From positions 2,666,001 to 2,730,000 of the forward strand of contig NZ_CP079946.1 in NCBI RefSeq assembly GCF_019968905.1: a DNA stretch of 64,000 nucleotides. The letters are read 5' to 3'. Made by a program: the position numbers and the translations under genes. This DNA is from Corallococcus sp. EGB. Lineage in GTDB: Bacteria > Myxococcota > Myxococcia > Myxococcales > Myxococcaceae. How positions within the stretch are numbered: the first letter of the stretch is position 1; each line of letters begins with the position of its first letter. The notes under the pieces were generated by a model. That model ran no database searches, was not told the origin of the DNA, and saw only the letters and a program-made list of their open reading frames with translations. Positions 26,926 through 36,365 of the stretch are shown here, piece after piece.

Positions 26926-27999
26926 TCAAGCGGACTCGAGGCGGTGGCGCAGCTCCGTGGTGCTGAGCGCCGGAGTGCCGTCCCGGCCCATCAGCGTCTG
27001 GCCATCCGCGGAGTAGAGCGCCGGGCGCCGGTACAGCGTGCGCAGGGCGTGCAGGTGTGGATAGACAATGGACGCCCGGGGGCTCAGCTCGCGCAGGTGC
27101 CTGCGCAGGAGCGGGGCATACTTCGGGCTCTGCGCCGGGAAGATGTGGTGCTCCTGGTGGTAGCTGAAGTTGAAGTGAAGCCAGTTCATCAGCGGGTGGG
27201 TCTCCACGCTGGCGGTGTTCACGAAGGGGTTGTCCGTCTCCTCCGACGCGGGCTGCATCCAGTGGTTGGTGGCGATGTAGATCATCAGCGTGATGTTCCC
27301 GAGGAGCAGCGGGAGCACCAGTCCGTAGAACGCGGCCCGGGGCCCCAGGACCCATCCGAGCGCCACCCAGCCCGCGGTGACGAGCAGCGTGAGCACGCGC
27401 TCCCGCACGCGGTGCAGGTGCACGTGCTGGAACGCGGGCAGCCGGCAGTGATGCCAGAGGAAGGCCTGGCCCTGCGCGGTGAAGAAGACGCTGAAGCTGA
27501 TGAAGCTCAGCCAGTGCCCGGAGCCCGGGGACATGGCATGGAACAGCTTCGCGAACCCCTGGGTGTGCCAGTCCGTCCTGCGAGGGAGGATGTCCGGGTC
27601 GCGCTCGAGGATGTTGGCGGCGCTGTGGTGGGCCTGGACGTGCCAGGCCCGCCAGTTGCCCGGCGTCACCAGGAAGGGGGCGAAGCCCGCCCAGCCCAAG
27701 AGGCTCTCCCACCTCCGGCTGTGGAACACCGAGTGGTGTAGCGCCTCATGCGCGGCGAGCCCCACGGCGGTGACGAGCTGGCCCAGCACGAAGGCGATGA
27801 GGAGGCATGCCCAGTGGGGCAGCGTCCACGTGCCGAGCACCCAGAGGAGCGCCGCCTCCACCGGCACGAGGCAGAGCGCGACGATGCCGCGCAGGGGTTG
27901 TCGTTCGAAGGCCTCCGGGGGCAGCACGCGGCGCAGCTCCGAGCGGAGCCGCTTGGTGTCATCCGGGGAGAGGGGAAGGGACGAAGAGGTGTCGGTCAT
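26926..27999 (-). CDS. Membrane fatty-acid desaturase
   Basis: The 357-residue protein carries the three histidine boxes of the membrane di-iron desaturase family: HEALHH (84-89), HVQAHH (120-125) and HQEHH (281-285), plus about four hydrophobic segments. It inserts a double bond or a hydroxyl into a lipid chain, using oxygen, at the inner membrane. It starts 27 bp after the stop of the PKS gene and precedes the FAD-linked oxidoreductase, so it is probably a tailoring enzyme of the cluster. Specificity cannot be read from the sequence. Confidence 0.9.
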   Translation of the reverse strand: MTDTSSSLPLSPDDTKRLRSELRRVLPPEAFERQPLRGIVALCLVPVEAALLWVLGTWTLPHWACLLIAFVLGQLVTAVGLAAHEALHHSVFHSRRWESLLGWAGFAPFLVTPGNWRAWHVQAHHSAANILERDPDILPRRTDWHTQGFAKLFHAMSPGSGHWLSFISFSVFFTAQGQAFLWHHCRLPAFQHVHLHRVRERVLTLLVTAGWVALGWVLGPRAAFYGLVLPLLLGNITLMIYIATNHWMQPASEETDNPFVNTASVETHPLMNWLHFNFSYHQEHHIFPAQSPKYAPLLRRHLRELSPRASIVYPHLHALRTLYRRPALYSADGQTLMGRDGTPALSTTELRHRLESA

Positions 28000-28026
28000 G
28001 GCGGTTGCCTTGGACGGAAAGAGGGT

Positions 28027-31000
28027 TCAAGCCATGGGGCGGGCGACTCCGCCTTCGACGAGCATCCGCAGGCGGCCGGCTTCGTCATGCGCCGCCACGG
28101 TGCCGCACTGGAGCAGCGCTCCGTCCACCCGGGGGGCGAGCGCCTTCAGCGTGAGGCGGCGCGGGGCCCTGGCGTCATGAGCGACGAGGTCCCGGTCGAA
28201 CGTGGCGCGCTGGACGCCCACGGGGGCGAACACGACATTGGACACGCCCTCCACGTGCATCGCGCTCAGGCGCAGGGCCGCGTCCAGCACGAGCGCTGGC
28301 ACGCCATGCCCCGCCTGCTGGGGTGTCTCCGGCAGTCCGAGCCTCGCGAAGCGGGCGTCCTGCTCGAGGCGGATCTCCTCCAGGCAGTCGAACATCCTGC
28401 GCAGCTCGATGGGGGAGCCCGCTGTGCAGTGCGGGTCATGCACGGGAACGCCGTGCCCCGAAGCGCGGGCGGCCTCCAGTCGCGGCGAGGCCTTGGGAGG
28501 CTCCGCCGTCAGCGTGAAGCGGGCCTCGGCGTAGACGAGGTCTCGCTCCAGCACGACGCCGGAGGCATGGACGATGTCGCCCGTGAGCCTCACCTGTACG
28601 CTGTGCTGGCCTGGGGCGTCGGTAATCGGCGTGCATTCGGCGCGCAGGGACTGCTGCCCTCCGGGCTTCACGCGGATGAAGCGGGAGAAGCGCACGTCTT
28701 CAATGGTGACGGTGCGCAGCTCGGGGCGCTTGTCGTCCAGGGCGGCCTGGAACATCAGGTCCAGGGCCCAGGCGCCGGGGAGGGTGGGCGTGCCCCGGAC
28801 GAGGTGGTCCTCCAGGCATGGGACGCTCGCCGCGTCCACCGTGAGGTCCCGCTGCGTGGGACGCGGCGGCTCCGGGGTGGGCGGCGGCGGGGCGAGGACC
28901 TCCAGGCCGTAGAAGGCGCGCTCGCTTTCGGTGAGCTGGACGTTGATGGGCTGGACGGGCTGGCCATTCACGAGCTGGAGGAAGAGCGCCTCGCCCTCCT
29001 CGGCGCGGATGCCCCGCAGCCGTCGGCTGGCTCCGAGGACGCGGTACTCCGAGCCTCGCGTCATGCCGATGCCGTCCCAGGCGAGCCAGCCCACGCTGCA
29101 CCACTGCACGTCCTGACGGGCGTCGCTGACCCACGCACAGAGCCGGTCCAGCGCCTCGTTCGCCGCGCCGTAGTCCGCCTGTCCGTCATTGCCGATGTAG
29201 CTGAACGCGGAGGTGAGGACGTGGAAGGGCACGGGGGCCGGGAGTCTGCGTGCGCAGGACTCGCGCAGGTTGCGAAGCCCCAGCAGCTTGGTGTCGAGCG
29301 TGCTTCGCAGCTCCGTCAGCCGGCGGCGGTTGAGCTTCTTGGAGACCTGCGTGCCCGCGCCGTGGACCACCAGGTCGAGCCGTCCATGCTCACGGAGCAG
29401 CTCCTCCACCACGCGGTCCACGTCCTCGGGGCGGGTGACATCCGCGGCGCGGTAGGTCATCTGGCCGGGAAGCCGCTTGAGCCCGTCGAGCGTGGCCCGC
29501 AGCTCACGCACAGCCAGGTGGCGTTCAAACCGCGCACGCAGCGCGGGCATCCGCACGGCGCTGTCGCGCGCGAGCTCGGAGGCATAGAACTCGCGCTCCA
29601 CGGCGCCCAGTTCCTCGTCGCGCGCGTGGAGCACACGCTCGGGGGCATCTGTCGGATCGCTCCGTCCCAGGAGGATGACCTTGCAGCCGTAGCGCTTGAG
29701 CAGCGCTCCAGCGAGGACGGCCGTGACACCACGCCCACCGCCCGTGAGCAGGACCACCGAACGGGAGTCGAGCGTGACGGCGGGCCGCGCCGGGACATCC
29801 GTGGGTTGAAGCACCCGGACGCAGCGGACGGAGCCATCGAAGCAGACCTCGACGGGCGCGGAGTCGTCGCGGGTGCTCAGTTCGGACGCGACAAGGTCGA
29901 GCGCCGTGCGGATCGGCAGCGGTCCCGTGGCGATGGCGCGGATGCCATGCGCCGGGACCTCGCGGCCCAGGGATTTGAGCATGCCCGAGAAGAGGCCGGT
30001 GACGGGATGCAGCGTCCTGCGCGGACCGACGCCCTCGATGCAAAGGCTCGCCAGTGACACCGTGCCGGCGGACAGGCCCTCATACGCGCGGCGAGCGGAC
30101 AGGAAGAGCAGCTCCAGCGCTCCGTGATGCAGGGCCGTGTCCGCGACGACGGAGGACTCGGTCTCGTCGGAGGACATCCGGCAGACCGCGACGATGACCT
30201 GTGGCTCGAAGTGGAGTGCCTCAAAGCCAGCCTCCGCGGTCTCCTCCCGGGTGAGGTCGATGCCGTGGATCCGCGCTCCCATGTCGGAGACGCCCGCGTG
30301 AAGGATGCGGAACCCAGGACCGCAGACGTCATGCGCCAGGGCCGCAAGTTCACGGGCCACGGACTCGTCCTGCGCGATGAACAGCACGCGCCGGCCACGC
30401 AGGCGCGAAGCACCTGCCGTCACCGCCGGACGTTCAACGAGCACCGGCGCGTGGTAGCGGATGGGCGCCGAGTGGTCGAAGCCGTCAACGGTCTCCGAAA
30501 TCGAGGCGGCGGTCGGCGGCGGACGTGCCTCTCCCGGGGGAGCCGCGCCCGCGCGCGCTTGCACGGCATCGGTGGGCGGGGTGGCCGCAGCTGCTTCGGG
30601 CTGCCAAGGAGGTGTCGCAACGGCTCCAGATGCAAACGAAGCGCCAGCCCCACGGACGCCCATGCTGTCCGCCGCCCGGCCGACCCGGTTCCCAAAACCT
30701 GTCCGACTGTCGGACAAGTTCCCCTGGTTCGGCTGGAGCGGGAGCCCCGCTGGCCCGGGGTTGTTCAAACCTGTCCGACTGTCGGACAGGTTTTCGCCGC
30801 CTGCCGCTGGCGGGAGGGCGACATGGGGTTCTCGGTTCTCGGCACTGGGGACAGACGTCACGTCCGTTGACCTGGCGGATGGCCCCAGGTCGCGGCGAGC
30901 GGAGGACGGCGACCCTGCCACCATCGACCGTTCTCTCGGGGCTTCGGGCTGGTCAATGCGCCCAGGCCGCAGCTGAATCACCAGCCGTGCGCCGGTCGCG

Positions 31001-34000
31001 GCATCCGGGTGGAGGCGCAGGGTGGAGGCCTGCCCCTCGGCTGCGGACTGCACCGCGCGGAGCACCTCCTGGGCCTCCTTGGCCGAGTGCGGCGGTAACG
31101 TGATGCCGGTCCCGGAGCCCGTCTCTTCGGTCATCCGCAGGCGGCACAGCGGCTTCAAACCGTGCGCTTCCGCCTTCGCGGCCGTGGTCACCGCCAGCAT
31201 CGTCATGCCCTCTTCAGGCATGGACTCGGTGGAGCCGTCCCCGGGGCGACGCACGTGAGCACTGCCCACGAGCACCAGCTCGAAGCCGCTCTCCAGCAGG
31301 GCGGTCGAAGCCCGCAGTGACGCGGCCAGCGTGCCGGCCCCCGCGTCCACCACGAAGTTCGGACCCTTGGTGTCGAGCACCCCCGCCACCCGCCCCGGCG
31401 TGACGTTGGGCATCATTCCCTGGAGCGTGTACGGCCCCGTGGGCCGCAGCGCGCCCACCGCGGCATGGAGGCGATCCACCAACGGCAGGAGCCGCGCGGA
31501 GTCCGGCGTGCGCTGGATGTGCTCGCGCAGCCTGCGCCGCGTCGAGTCCGCCAGCACGCGCTGCGTGGCCTCCACCCCCCTGCGCGTCTTTCCCTCCAGT
31601 CCCAGGACGATGGCCGTCCCCGTCCGCAGTGAGTCAAAGGCCCCGAGCTTCTTCACGAGGTCGCTCGCGACGATGAGACCCAGGTGCTGCGTGAGGTCCA
31701 TGTCCTCGGTGATGTCTGGCAACAACCGCACGGACGCGGGCAGCCGCATTCCCCTGGCGTCGAAACGCGCCTCCGGGAACGTTCCCTCCGCGGCCACCAC
31801 CACCAGCTCTCCCTCGGTCGAAGGCACGGCCCTGGTGCGCGGCGTGAGCGAGCCCCCGCGGTACTCCTCCAGCACCAGGTGCGCGTTCGTGCCGCCGAAG
31901 CCGAAGCCGTTCGTGGCTGCCCTGCGCGGCTGGCTTCCGTTCTCCGGCCACGGCTGCTCCCGCGTGCTCACCTCGAAGTCAGGCCCGAGCGCTCGCAACC
32001 CCGCACCCGGACGGTCGAAGTGGGACTGCGGCGGGAAGCTCCGATGCTCCAGCGCCTTGCACACCTTGATGACCGAAGCGGCTCCCGCGGCCCAGCCGAC
32101 ATGGCCGATCAGCGCCTTCACGCTGGCGAGCTGAAGCCCCTTCCGCTTGCCTCCGAAGACGCGGCCAATCGACTGCAGTTCGGTGGCGTCGCCGGCCGGG
32201 GTCGCCGTCCCGTGCGCTTCGATGTACTGGATGGACGCGGGATCAACCCCCGACGCCGCGTAGCACGCCTCCATCGCGGCCACCTGTCCGTCCGCTCGCG
32301 GCACGTTGGCGGAGCTGCTGCGTCCGTCGCTGGAGAGTCCCGCGCCGCGGATGACCGCGTGCACCTTCAGCCCCGCGGAGACGGCGTCCTCCAGGCGCAT
32401 CAGGCCGACGATGCCGGCGCCCTCGCCGAAGATGACGCCATCCGCGCGCTCGTCGAACGGCCGGCTGCCCGTGGCGGAGAGCCCCTTGAACTGGGAGAAC
32501 AGGCAGCTGTTTCCCGGCCCCGGCGAGAACACTCCTCCCGCGAGCACCAGGTCGGCGTCACCGCGCTCCAGCGCCCTCATTCCCAGCGCGATGGCGTAGA
32601 GCGACGATGCACACGCCGCGTCCAGCAACACCGTGGACACCGCCGGGCCCACCACGTCCGTCACCACCGCCTGGAGCGTGGGGTGCGGCGCCAGGTCGGA
32701 GGACGTGGCCCTGACGCCCAGGGCCTCGCGCATCAGCGCGGAGAACTCCCGCGCTGTGTCTCCCCTCGCATGCAGGAGCGCTTCACCGGCTTCCAGGCAC
32801 AGCGCGTCGTCGTACTCGGGCGACCCGTCCGCTGTGGATCCGAGCAGACACTGGATGCGTCCCGGTGCATGCGGTGCGGTGGACCGCAGGGATTCCATCG
32901 CCTGGGAGAGCGCGATCGCCAGCAACTGCTGCTCGCGGCCATATCGCCGGAAGCGAACCGGATCGATGCCCGGCGGCGGCACGAGGTCACTGTCCAGGAC
33001 CCGCCCGGTGAGCAATGTGTACGTGCGGTCCGGAGTCACCGCCGGGCCCACGAAGTCCACGACCTGCTCCGGATGGCTCAGACCCGTGTCGACGATGCCG
33101 CTGACGCCCCGCTGGATGTTCCGCCAGTACGTCTCCGGATCCTTCGCGCCACCCGGGAGCATGCACCCCAGGGACACCACCGCGATGTCCGGGACCCGTG
33201 ACGCTGCGTCCTGCGCAACAGGGCTCTTCGACGGCAATGCCCGGTCCACGGACGTCAGTGCGACGGAGGTCTCCGCAGGGAGGATCCGCTGGACGATGCG
33301 TGTCAGCCGCCCGCCGGTGCCGCAATCCACGAACCGGGTGCAGCCCGCGCCCACCAGCGTCTCCACCGCGCCCGGGAAGTCGAAGGGACGCACCAGGTGG
33401 GACGCGAGCGCCCCTGCCAGCTCCGTCCGGCCCCCGCCGTACACCCGCCGCTCGATGGGCGAATAGATGGGCCCCCGGGCTGGATGCACCTTCAGGTCCG
33501 CGAGGCTCTCGCGGAACACGGCGACCGCGGGCGTCAGGCTCGGGTGATGGAAGGGGTAGCGGCTGGAGATGAAGGTGAAGCCCTTGCCCTGCCGTTCCAG
33601 GAACGCGCGCAGCCGCTCCAGTTCCTCACGCGGCCCCGCGACCACGGTCTGCCTCGAGTGGTTGCGGCCCGCGACCTCCAGGTTCCGGGCCCCACTGTCC
33701 GCCACGGCCCGGACGGTCTCCGGATCCGACAGGGCGACCGCCGCGAGCGTGCCCAGCTCCTCCGGCACCGTCTGGAGCGCCCGGATGCGGCGGCACACCA
33801 CCTCCGCGCCCGCGCGCAGGTCCATGGCTCCGGCCGCGGTCATCGCCGCGATCTCCCCGAAGCTGTGGCCCACGAACACGTCCGGCCGGGTGCCCTGGCG
33901 CTCCACCCACCGCGCACCCAACACCCCTGAGAGGAAGATGCCGAGCTGATCCAACAGCGGCGCCGCGTCCATCGCCTGGCGCACCTGAGCGACACTCTCC

Positions 34001-34788
34001 GCCGCGAGCAGCGGATCCACGTTGAGGCCCTGTGCACGGCAGGCATCCGCGACCGCTGCCAGCTCCCCACGCAGCTCCGGCTGAAGCGCCTTCAGCTGGA
34101 GGAAGAGGGCAGGCTCGAACGTTCCCTGCCCGGCGAACAGGAACGCCGTGGCGCCCGCGGGCAGCTTGAGCTCAGGCGCGGAGACGGGTGCTGCCTTCAC
34201 GGGCTCGACGGGCACCGGATCCGGCAGGTGCACGGTGCGCGAGACTCCGCGTGGCGCGGTGTCCGCCAGCAGGGTCCGCGCCAGCTCTCGCACAGTCTCC
34301 GGGAACAGCACCTGGACGCCCGCGCCTCCCTGCAACGCGAGGTCCCGGAAACTCTTCGGGCCCACGGGCTCGTGGATCGCCGCCAGCGATTCGAAGCTGC
34401 GCTGGAAGGACTCCGGGAAGGCGCGCAGCGCTCCCTCGCGATCCGCGCAGAGCACGGTCTGATAGCCGCACGCCACCGGCGTGCCGTCGCTCTTCAACGT
34501 GCGGAAGCAGAAGCGCAAGGACACCTCGCCCCGCGCCTCCAGTGACGTCAGCACCACCAGCCGGTCTCCCAGCGCGGCCGGAGCGAGGTTGCGCGAATAG
34601 CCCTCGTAGGTGAGCAGCAGCACCTGGTCGAAGTCGCGCCGGAAGTCGGGCGCCTCGAAGGCGTGCGGACTGAAGAGCAGGTGCTCGCGGCCCGCGCACT
34701 GGAACTTGAAGTTGGTGAGGAAGTGATGGCTCCCGTAGGCCATCGTGTCGTCGAAGTGGATGTCGTACGGGACGGCGAAGAAGTCCAT
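28027..34788 (-). CDS. Iterative type I polyketide/PUFA-synthase-like megasynthase
   Basis: The 2253-residue protein (ATG 34788, AGGAG upstream) contains in order: a hotdog-fold domain (1-150); an acyltransferase (215-520, GHSFGE with Ser309); a ketosynthase (535-975, DAACASS with Cys726, EAHGTATP and GHVGWAAGA His motifs); a chain-length-factor-like KS (985-1250, where the Cys position in VDAGAGT is Ala1151); a low-complexity linker holding two palindromic repeats (residues about 1332-1365); a ketoreductase (1440-1940, TGGGRG and Tyr1873 in ADYGAAN); and a dehydratase (1965-2253, HLVRGTPTLP with His1995). KS-CLF and DH/KR are the parts of PUFA and enediyne-type synthases, but this order is not a standard one. 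Carrier proteins come from the preceding gene. The enoyl reductase of PUFA systems is missing here. Confidence 0.9.
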   Translation of the reverse strand: MDFFAVPYDIHFDDTMAYGSHHFLTNFKFQCAGREHLLFSPHAFEAPDFRRDFDQVLLLTYEGYSRNLAPAALGDRLVVLTSLEARGEVSLRFCFRTLKSDGTPVACGYQTVLCADREGALRAFPESFQRSFESLAAIHEPVGPKSFRDLALQGGAGVQVLFPETVRELARTLLADTAPRGVSRTVHLPDPVPVEPVKAAPVSAPELKLPAGATAFLFAGQGTFEPALFLQLKALQPELRGELAAVADACRAQGLNVDPLLAAESVAQVRQAMDAAPLLDQLGIFLSGVLGARWVERQGTRPDVFVGHSFGEIAAMTAAGAMDLRAGAEVVCRRIRALQTVPEELGTLAAVALSDPETVRAVADSGARNLEVAGRNHSRQTVVAGPREELERLRAFLERQGKGFTFISSRYPFHHPSLTPAVAVFRESLADLKVHPARGPIYSPIERRVYGGGRTELAGALASHLVRPFDFPGAVETLVGAGCTRFVDCGTGGRLTRIVQRILPAETSVALTSVDRALPSKSPVAQDAASRVPDIAVVSLGCMLPGGAKDPETYWRNIQRGVSGIVDTGLSHPEQVVDFVGPAVTPDRTYTLLTGRVLDSDLVPPPGIDPVRFRRYGREQQLLAIALSQAMESLRSTAPHAPGRIQCLLGSTADGSPEYDDALCLEAGEALLHARGDTAREFSALMREALGVRATSSDLAPHPTLQAVVTDVVGPAVSTVLLDAACASSLYAIALGMRALERGDADLVLAGGVFSPGPGNSCLFSQFKGLSATGSRPFDERADGVIFGEGAGIVGLMRLEDAVSAGLKVHAVIRGAGLSSDGRSSSANVPRADGQVAAMEACYAASGVDPASIQYIEAHGTATPAGDATELQSIGRVFGGKRKGLQLASVKALIGHVGWAAGAASVIKVCKALEHRSFPPQSHFDRPGAGLRALGPDFEVSTREQPWPENGSQPRRAATNGFGFGGTNAHLVLEEYRGGSLTPRTRAVPSTEGELVVVAAEGTFPEARFDARGMRLPASVRLLPDITEDMDLTQHLGLIVASDLVKKLGAFDSLRTGTAIVLGLEGKTRRGVEATQRVLADSTRRRLREHIQRTPDSARLLPLVDRLHAAVGALRPTGPYTLQGMMPNVTPGRVAGVLDTKGPNFVVDAGAGTLAASLRASTALLESGFELVLVGSAHVRRPGDGSTESMPEEGMTMLAVTTAAKAEAHGLKPLCRLRMTEETGSGTGITLPPHSAKEAQEVLRAVQSAAEGQASTLRLHPDAATGARLVIQLRPGRIDQPEAPRERSMVAGSPSSARRDLGPSARSTDVTSVPSAENREPHVALPPAAGGENLSDSRTGLNNPGPAGLPLQPNQGNLSDSRTGFGNRVGRAADSMGVRGAGASFASGAVATPPWQPEAAAATPPTDAVQARAGAAPPGEARPPPTAASISETVDGFDHSAPIRYHAPVLVERPAVTAGASRLRGRRVLFIAQDESVARELAALAHDVCGPGFRILHAGVSDMGARIHGIDLTREETAEAGFEALHFEPQVIVAVCRMSSDETESSVVADTALHHGALELLFLSARRAYEGLSAGTVSLASLCIEGVGPRRTLHPVTGLFSGMLKSLGREVPAHGIRAIATGPLPIRTALDLVASELSTRDDSAPVEVCFDGSVRCVRVLQPTDVPARPAVTLDSRSVVLLTGGGRGVTAVLAGALLKRYGCKVILLGRSDPTDAPERVLHARDEELGAVEREFYASELARDSAVRMPALRARFERHLAVRELRATLDGLKRLPGQMTYRAADVTRPEDVDRVVEELLREHGRLDLVVHGAGTQVSKKLNRRRLTELRSTLDTKLLGLRNLRESCARRLPAPVPFHVLTSAFSYIGNDGQADYGAANEALDRLCAWVSDARQDVQWCSVGWLAWDGIGMTRGSEYRVLGASRRLRGIRAEEGEALFLQLVNGQPVQPINVQLTESERAFYGLEVLAPPPPTPEPPRPTQRDLTVDAASVPCLEDHLVRGTPTLPGAWALDLMFQAALDDKRPELRTVTIEDVRFSRFIRVKPGGQQSLRAECTPITDAPGQHSVQVRLTGDIVHASGVVLERDLVYAEARFTLTAEPPKASPRLEAARASGHGVPVHDPHCTAGSPIELRRMFDCLEEIRLEQDARFARLGLPETPQQAGHGVPALVLDAALRLSAMHVEGVSNVVFAPVGVQRATFDRDLVAHDARAPRRLTLKALAPRVDGALLQCGTVAAHDEAGRLRMLVEGGVARPMA
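30696..30720. repeat. Palindromic repeat inside the PKS gene, copy 1
   Basis: Arms AACCTGTCCGAC and GTCGGACAAGTT flank a central T, one mismatch from perfect. On the coding strand it encodes part of NLSDSRTG. It matches the second copy 71 bp further on. Confidence 0.8.
30767..30793. repeat. Palindromic repeat inside the PKS gene, copy 2
   Basis: Perfect palindrome: 13-nt arms AAACCTGTCCGAC and GTCGGACAGGTTT around a single T. It shares 23 of 25 bases with copy 1 and again encodes NLSDSRTG in the same frame of the PKS linker. Confidence 0.85.
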
Positions 34789-34814
34789 GGTGGTGGCTCC
34801 TGGAGGCGAGGGGT

Positions 34815-36263
34815 TCAGGACGCGCGAGCGGCCGGCAGCAGGCCGTCCACGGTCCCGGAGAGGCCGGCGTCCACCACCCAGATGGCGCCATTCACGCGCC
34901 GGGTCTTGGGCCCCAGCAACAGCTCGGTCACGTCCGCCACGTCGTCCGCGGTGCACAGCCGCCCGCCGGGCGTCGCGGACTCCCAGCGCGCGACGCGCCC
35001 CGCGGCATCCGGGAACATCCCCAGCAGCTCCCCGTGCACGGGCCCCGCGGACACGCAGTTGGTGCGGATGCCCTCCGGCGCCAGCTCCGCGGCCAGGTAG
35101 CGCGTGAGGGACTCCACGCCCGCCTTCACCACGCCCTGGCAGCCCAGGTCGTGCATGTACCGCTGGGACATGGACGTGGACATGGTGACGATGCTCCCGC
35201 CCCCGCGCGCGGCCATCAGCGGACGCGCGCGCATCGCGCACTCGTAGGTGCCGGTGATGCAGGTGCGGAACGCCTTGTCCCAGTCGCGGGGGGCGATGCG
35301 GTCGAACGGACCGATGAGCCCGTTGGACGCGTTGCACACGAGCAGGTCCAGCCCGCCCAACTGCTCGCGGATCGCCGCGAACATCCGCTCCAGGTGCTCT
35401 TCCTGCGCGACGGAGCCCCACAGGTGGACCGCCTTGCCACCCGCGTCCACGATGTCCCGCGCCGTCTTCTCACCGTCCTCGCGCGAGTGGAACGAGTTGA
35501 CCACCACCGTCGCCCCCGCGCGCGCCAGTCGCGCCGCGATGACGCGGCCGATGCCCTTGCCCGAACCCGTGATGAGCGCGACCTTGCCCGCGAACGGCAG
35601 CTCCGTGCGTGACGCGACCGGTGCGGGCGCCACGTGGATGGGCGCACGAGCCCTCACTTCAGGGGCAGGCGGCGAAGCTGGCAGCAGCGCGCGGGCCGCG
35701 TCAGCGATGGCGGCCATCGTGCGCAGACGCTGCGAAGGCTTCGGCGCTTCGCCCAGCCCCAGCTCCTTCGTGAGCACGGCCATCACCTCCGCCTGCTTCA
35801 CGGAGTCGATGCCCAACTCGTCCTCCAGGTCCGCGTGCGGCGTGAGCAGCTCCTCCGGGTAGCGCGTCACGCGTGCGAACACGGCGCGCACACGCGGCAG
35901 CAGGTCCTGCGTGACCGGAGCACCGGTGCCCACCTTCACTTCCGTGACAGCAGGCGCGGGAGCGACGGGGAGCGCCGGCGCGGGCTCCGCGTGCAGTGCC
36001 TCCGCGACCGCCCCCGCGATGGCGCCGAGCGTGCGCGCCTTCCCGTTGCGCGGCATCCGGTCCGGCGGCAGTTGGAATTCGCGGGCGATGACCGCGGCGA
36101 TCTCCGCGAGCTTCACGGAGTCGATGCCCAGCTCATCCTCCAACTGCGCGTGCTCCGTCAGGATGTCCAGCGGATAGCGGGTGACGGACGCGGCGCACTG
36201 CCGCACCTGCTCCAGGATGCTCGAAGGCGTGGATGTATGGGATTGAGACGAACGCGCGGACAT
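34815..36263 (-). CDS. Double acyl carrier protein fused to an SDR (enoyl-reductase-like)
   Basis: The 482-residue protein has two carrier domains with the phosphopantetheine sites LGIDSV at Ser49 and Ser154, each flanked by the same LEDELGIDSVK sequence. From residue 225 there is a short-chain dehydrogenase: TGSGKGIG (232-239) and NASNG, with Lys380 and the FabL-like segment QRYMHDLGCQGVVK. In FabI/FabL-type enoyl reductases a Tyr stands seven residues before the Lys; here that position is Leu373, the nearest Tyr being residue 369. Activity as an enoyl reductase is therefore uncertain. It is 26 bp before the PKS gene and clearly supplies its carrier domains. Confidence 0.87.
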   Translation of the reverse strand: MSARSSQSHTSTPSSILEQVRQCAASVTRYPLDILTEHAQLEDELGIDSVKLAEIAAVIAREFQLPPDRMPRNGKARTLGAIAGAVAEALHAEPAPALPVAPAPAVTEVKVGTGAPVTQDLLPRVRAVFARVTRYPEELLTPHADLEDELGIDSVKQAEVMAVLTKELGLGEAPKPSQRLRTMAAIADAARALLPASPPAPEVRARAPIHVAPAPVASRTELPFAGKVALITGSGKGIGRVIAARLARAGATVVVNSFHSREDGEKTARDIVDAGGKAVHLWGSVAQEEHLERMFAAIREQLGGLDLLVCNASNGLIGPFDRIAPRDWDKAFRTCITGTYECAMRARPLMAARGGGSIVTMSTSMSQRYMHDLGCQGVVKAGVESLTRYLAAELAPEGIRTNCVSAGPVHGELLGMFPDAAGRVARWESATPGGRLCTADDVADVTELLLGPKTRRVNGAIWVVDAGLSGTVDGLLPAARAS

Positions 36264-36365
36264 GATGACCCCTGTCGGTTCAATGCGAGACGGGGCCGAC
36301 TGTAAATGGGGGTCTGACACGTCCCGCGAAGCGACGTGAAGCACTCCCCGCACAACCCGCAGCAA

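Noticed and set aside
28027..35421. Longer 2464-codon reading of the PKS gene
   Set aside because: The extra 211 N-terminal codons overlap the ACP-SDR gene and have shadow-like composition. The hotdog domain starts at ATG 34788, which has a ribosome binding site.
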